From Heterostelium multicystogenum (taxonomy: Eukaryota; Evosea; Eumycetozoa; Acytosteliales; Acytosteliaceae): a stretch of 64,000 nt of DNA. Position numbers and translations under genes: made by a program. The notes under the pieces are model-generated. The model searched no databases and had not been told where the DNA came from. It was given only the letters and a program-made list of their open reading frames with translations. The DNA lies in contig RCNN01000072.1 in assembly GCA_003667245.1 (NCBI GenBank), forward strand, positions 1 through 64,000. Direction: 5' to 3'. This document shows positions 61,383 to 64,000 of the stretch, piece by piece; the first letter of the stretch is position 1; the number at the start of each line of letters is the position of its first letter.

Positions 61383-64000
61383 GTTACTAGGTAGCTGCTG
61401 CACAGCGCAGTTGTTGTTTCTTTAAGCAGCACTACTAACTTAAACTAACCAAAACTTTCAAAGTGAGCTCACTGGATAATCAATCAAATCTGTTGATATC
61501 TAATGAACTAACTTATAACCTAATTCTATCTATCTCTATATTTCTATATATGTGTGTTGTGTGTTATTTGATTGTTTGATTATGCTTTTTAGCACCAGGC
61601 TAGTGTGTGTATCTTTAAACTATCTATCAAATAAACAATACAGTACACATCTGATAATGATGATAATGACGCAGTTGGGTTCTAATGCAATTTGCAGATG
61701 AAGCTATGGTGGGGTGATGTGTGATGGGGTTATTACTTCTTACTAAGACAACTCTATTTACAAGTTATATATAATTTTATTTTATTTGCAAACGACAGAA
61801 ACAACGACAGTACCACTCAAGTGCTACTGCATTTATTTATTATTTATCACGACAATGAAGAATCAAACTAAAAATGTGTGTGTGTAAGTGGTGCGATGTG
61901 ACACAAAGCGATTATATGATTCACTTAATTTATTTTAAAGTGGGGGTCATTATAATTCTCAATTTTTGCCAACTTTGATAATTCATTATTTTAAATTGGC
62001 TGTTGATGGTCCTACTCTGCACACCAGTCATTCTGACATTCAATCTTCATGAGCATCATCAATAGCAAACAAATAATCAAATAATCAGAGAATCAAATAT
62101 TTATATTAATAATACTATCATTCATTCAATTATCATCCATCCTTCATTTCCATTTCTTTAAAACTATTAATATTATTAGAAGTAGATACCATCTAACAAC
62201 TTCAATCTAGTATAACTTAAGCTGGACTATGATTGAATTTAAAACCTAACAAACCAGTCATTAATAATAATAATAATTGAACAAATTAACTATCAGTAGA
62301 ATAACTCCTTCATAGACTATCATCATCGGAATAGAAGAATATTATTTGTTTGATACCAGTTCCAAACTAATAGTATTGTAAAGCTACTCAAAAAAAAAAG
62401 CAGTCACTAATCATCCATTAAAGCTGGATAGAATCAAATTGAAATTCAAAGTAAGATTCAAACTGCACAATAACAACAAATAAATATATAGTTGTAAATT
62501 TATGGAAATAGTAAGTAAATAATTATAAGTAAAACTATCTAGGTTGTACGATCTTGATTGTTTGTGGTTGTGGTTGTTGTTATTGTTGCTGTTGTTAGTT
62601 TGTTAGTTGGCTTTGGCTTTCCACAATTTGGTTAAACAAGTTAGTTTGTAATTCCATAGAAATATCCAAATAAATAATTGATCACTGATATTCCAATCTA
62701 TTATTATTATTCTGACGTGAAATGAATGATCAGCAAATTTAATAATCTTCTGCGGCGCTGCTGATGATTTATTTATTTGTGGCAACATTCTTCCCTCCCA
62801 CAATCCACCCAACACCAGTGTAGTGTATCAATAAATAATTTAAGTCTGCTGCTGGCTGCGGTAGCTGATGATATTATCATATTAACTTACAATCACCATT
62901 TCCAATTATTATTATTGCAGCAGTTGATTGATTGCTTGTTTGGTTTGTTGGTTGTCTACTTTTGCTGGTGAGAATCATCAGAGTAAAATACTTGCTAGTA
63001 TTATTGTATCATCCAACTCACTGTCAATCAACCTCCTGACTAAAAATAATCAATAGATACAAAATAACACCAAGATTTCTGACTATGGAGTAAATTGGTT
63101 GACGAATTAATTATTTACTTTTTAACAATAAAATTAGATGCTAGCAATCAATCAATCAATCAATCAACAATTCTTTTTTGGATTGATAGATAGATAAAAT
63201 AGTAGTAGTGTGTTTGTGTTTGTTTTTCTATCAATAATCAATCAATCAACCCATTCTGTTTTTGTTGTTGGTGATTGTTGTGCTGATATTATCAGCATCA
63301 GTAGTATTATAATTATTATTTGTGGTTACTTGAGGGAGTCAACAATCATCAGCTCCCATTAGACTAATGAGCAGTGCGACCACTTGCGAGCTGAGACAGA
63401 CTCAACAAATCCAAAAAAACAAAAAAAAAAAAAAAAAACAACAAACAAAATCCAAAAAAAAAAAAAACACCAAAAACATCACCAACAAACTCCCTCACCA
63501 ATTTAACATATCAGTCGTGCTTGTTTGATTTTTTTGCAAATTATTTTATGCTATTGTTGATGTTTTTTTGAGTTTGGTGATGGTGTTGTTTTGGTTATTA
63601 TGGTGTAATGTTAATCTCATTATACTTGCTTTTAATTTTTTGGCAAAGTTGAATTGATAAAAAAGAAGAAAAAACAAACAACCAACAACAGCCAGCATGC
63701 TGACAGCAATCAAGCAAGGAAGCAAGCAAGCAAATAACAACAAGCTTGGAAGAAAAGAAAACCAAATCATCAACAACAACAACAACATAAATAAATAGAA
63801 ATAAATAAATAATAAATTTAAACAAGTAAAGCATCGCAAGCATAATAAATAATAATTTAGTTATTTTCGTGAGAGTGAAAGAAAAAGAAAGGAGGGAGAG
63901 ATCATCACATCATACACATATCATAAAGTTGTATCACATACACAGTATCACAACAAACAAACAACCAAAAGTGCACAAAAAGCAAACTTATTATCTACAT
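61383..64000. other. Terminal AT-rich spacer and possible leader of a gene beyond the window
   Basis: No gene is seen in 2.6 kb. It contains TCAA repeats near 63145-63170 and 63235-63250, and poly-A runs at 63415-63470. A purine-rich patch follows at 63870-63900 and a CACA-rich stretch at 63905-63960. The last 150 bp look like a leader or promoter of a plus-strand gene outside the window; that is inference. Confidence 0.4.

Noticed and set aside
63415..63470. Poly-A runs considered as a retroelement tail
   Set aside because: There is no reverse transcriptase, target duplication or element body nearby; such runs are common here.

Overview
This is a stretch of nuclear genome from a dictyostelid social amoeba. 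The evidence is AT-rich spacers (poly-A/T, CAA and TAA runs), short introns of about 55-80 bp with GTAAGT/GTATGT donors, Asn/Gln/Thr/Ser homopolymers in proteins, and dictyostelid-type families: F-box/FNIP repeats, a cysteine protease with a serine-rich insert, and an EGF protein on a Thr/Ser stalk. Coding regions, especially CAD, ubiquitin-S27a and the protease, are clearly richer in G+C than I would expect for D. discoideum. That suggests another lineage (a Heterostelium-, Cavenderia- or Tieghemostelium-like species), but the species cannot be fixed from this sequence alone.

Layout, left to right: the CAD pyrimidine enzyme (+, 1.1-7.7 kb); a zinc-finger/bromodomain/PHD chromatin protein (+, 8.9-11.2); glucose-6-phosphate dehydrogenase (-, 11.4-13.1); ubiquitin-ribosomal protein S27a (+, 14.4-15.1); a small Swi5 recombination factor (+, 15.4-15.8); an FtsJ-type, probably mitochondrial, RNA methyltransferase (-, 16.0-17.6); a papain-family protease (+, 18.4-19.6); a tiny membrane protein (+, 20.45-20.7); an EGF-repeat surface protein (-, 20.9-22.7); a polyprenyl diphosphate synthase (-, 24.0-25.3); the GPI inositol-deacylase PGAP1 (-, 27.0-30.9); a RING-like protein (+, 32.5-33.9); two dictyostelid proteins of unknown role (+, 36.1-36.5 and 39.0-40.2); an F-box/FNIP protein (+, 40.3-42.0); ASCC2 (+, 42.6-45.2); a 52-residue small protein (+, 45.6-45.9); a Nudix hydrolase (+, 46.7-47.8); an MFS transporter (-, 48.0-49.6); a BTB-BACK-MATH-like protein (-, 50.4-52.4); a GMC oxidoreductase (-, 55.5-57.2); trans-2-enoyl-CoA reductase (+, 58.4-59.6); and the CAAX protease ZMPSTE24/Ste24 (-, 59.7-61.4). 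The rest is AT-rich spacer. The neighbours are mostly unrelated housekeeping genes with no operon-like organisation.

The most important technical observation is that about 25 single-base indels break otherwise intact genes. Most of them lie in homopolymer runs. Correcting each one restores a full-length protein whose summed exon length is divisible by three, so these look like assembly errors rather than pseudogenes. Two or three places (the FNIP gene, an in-frame TAG in the methyltransferase, and the first intron of the enoyl reductase) are not explained this simply.

No known mobile element, CRISPR array, rRNA or canonical tRNA was found. The less ordinary items are three very small intron-containing genes that simple ORF calling misses (Swi5 and two unknowns), a tRNA-Glu-like fold without a T arm, inverted G-box-like elements in the protease promoter, and exon-like islands in the 34-35 kb spacer.
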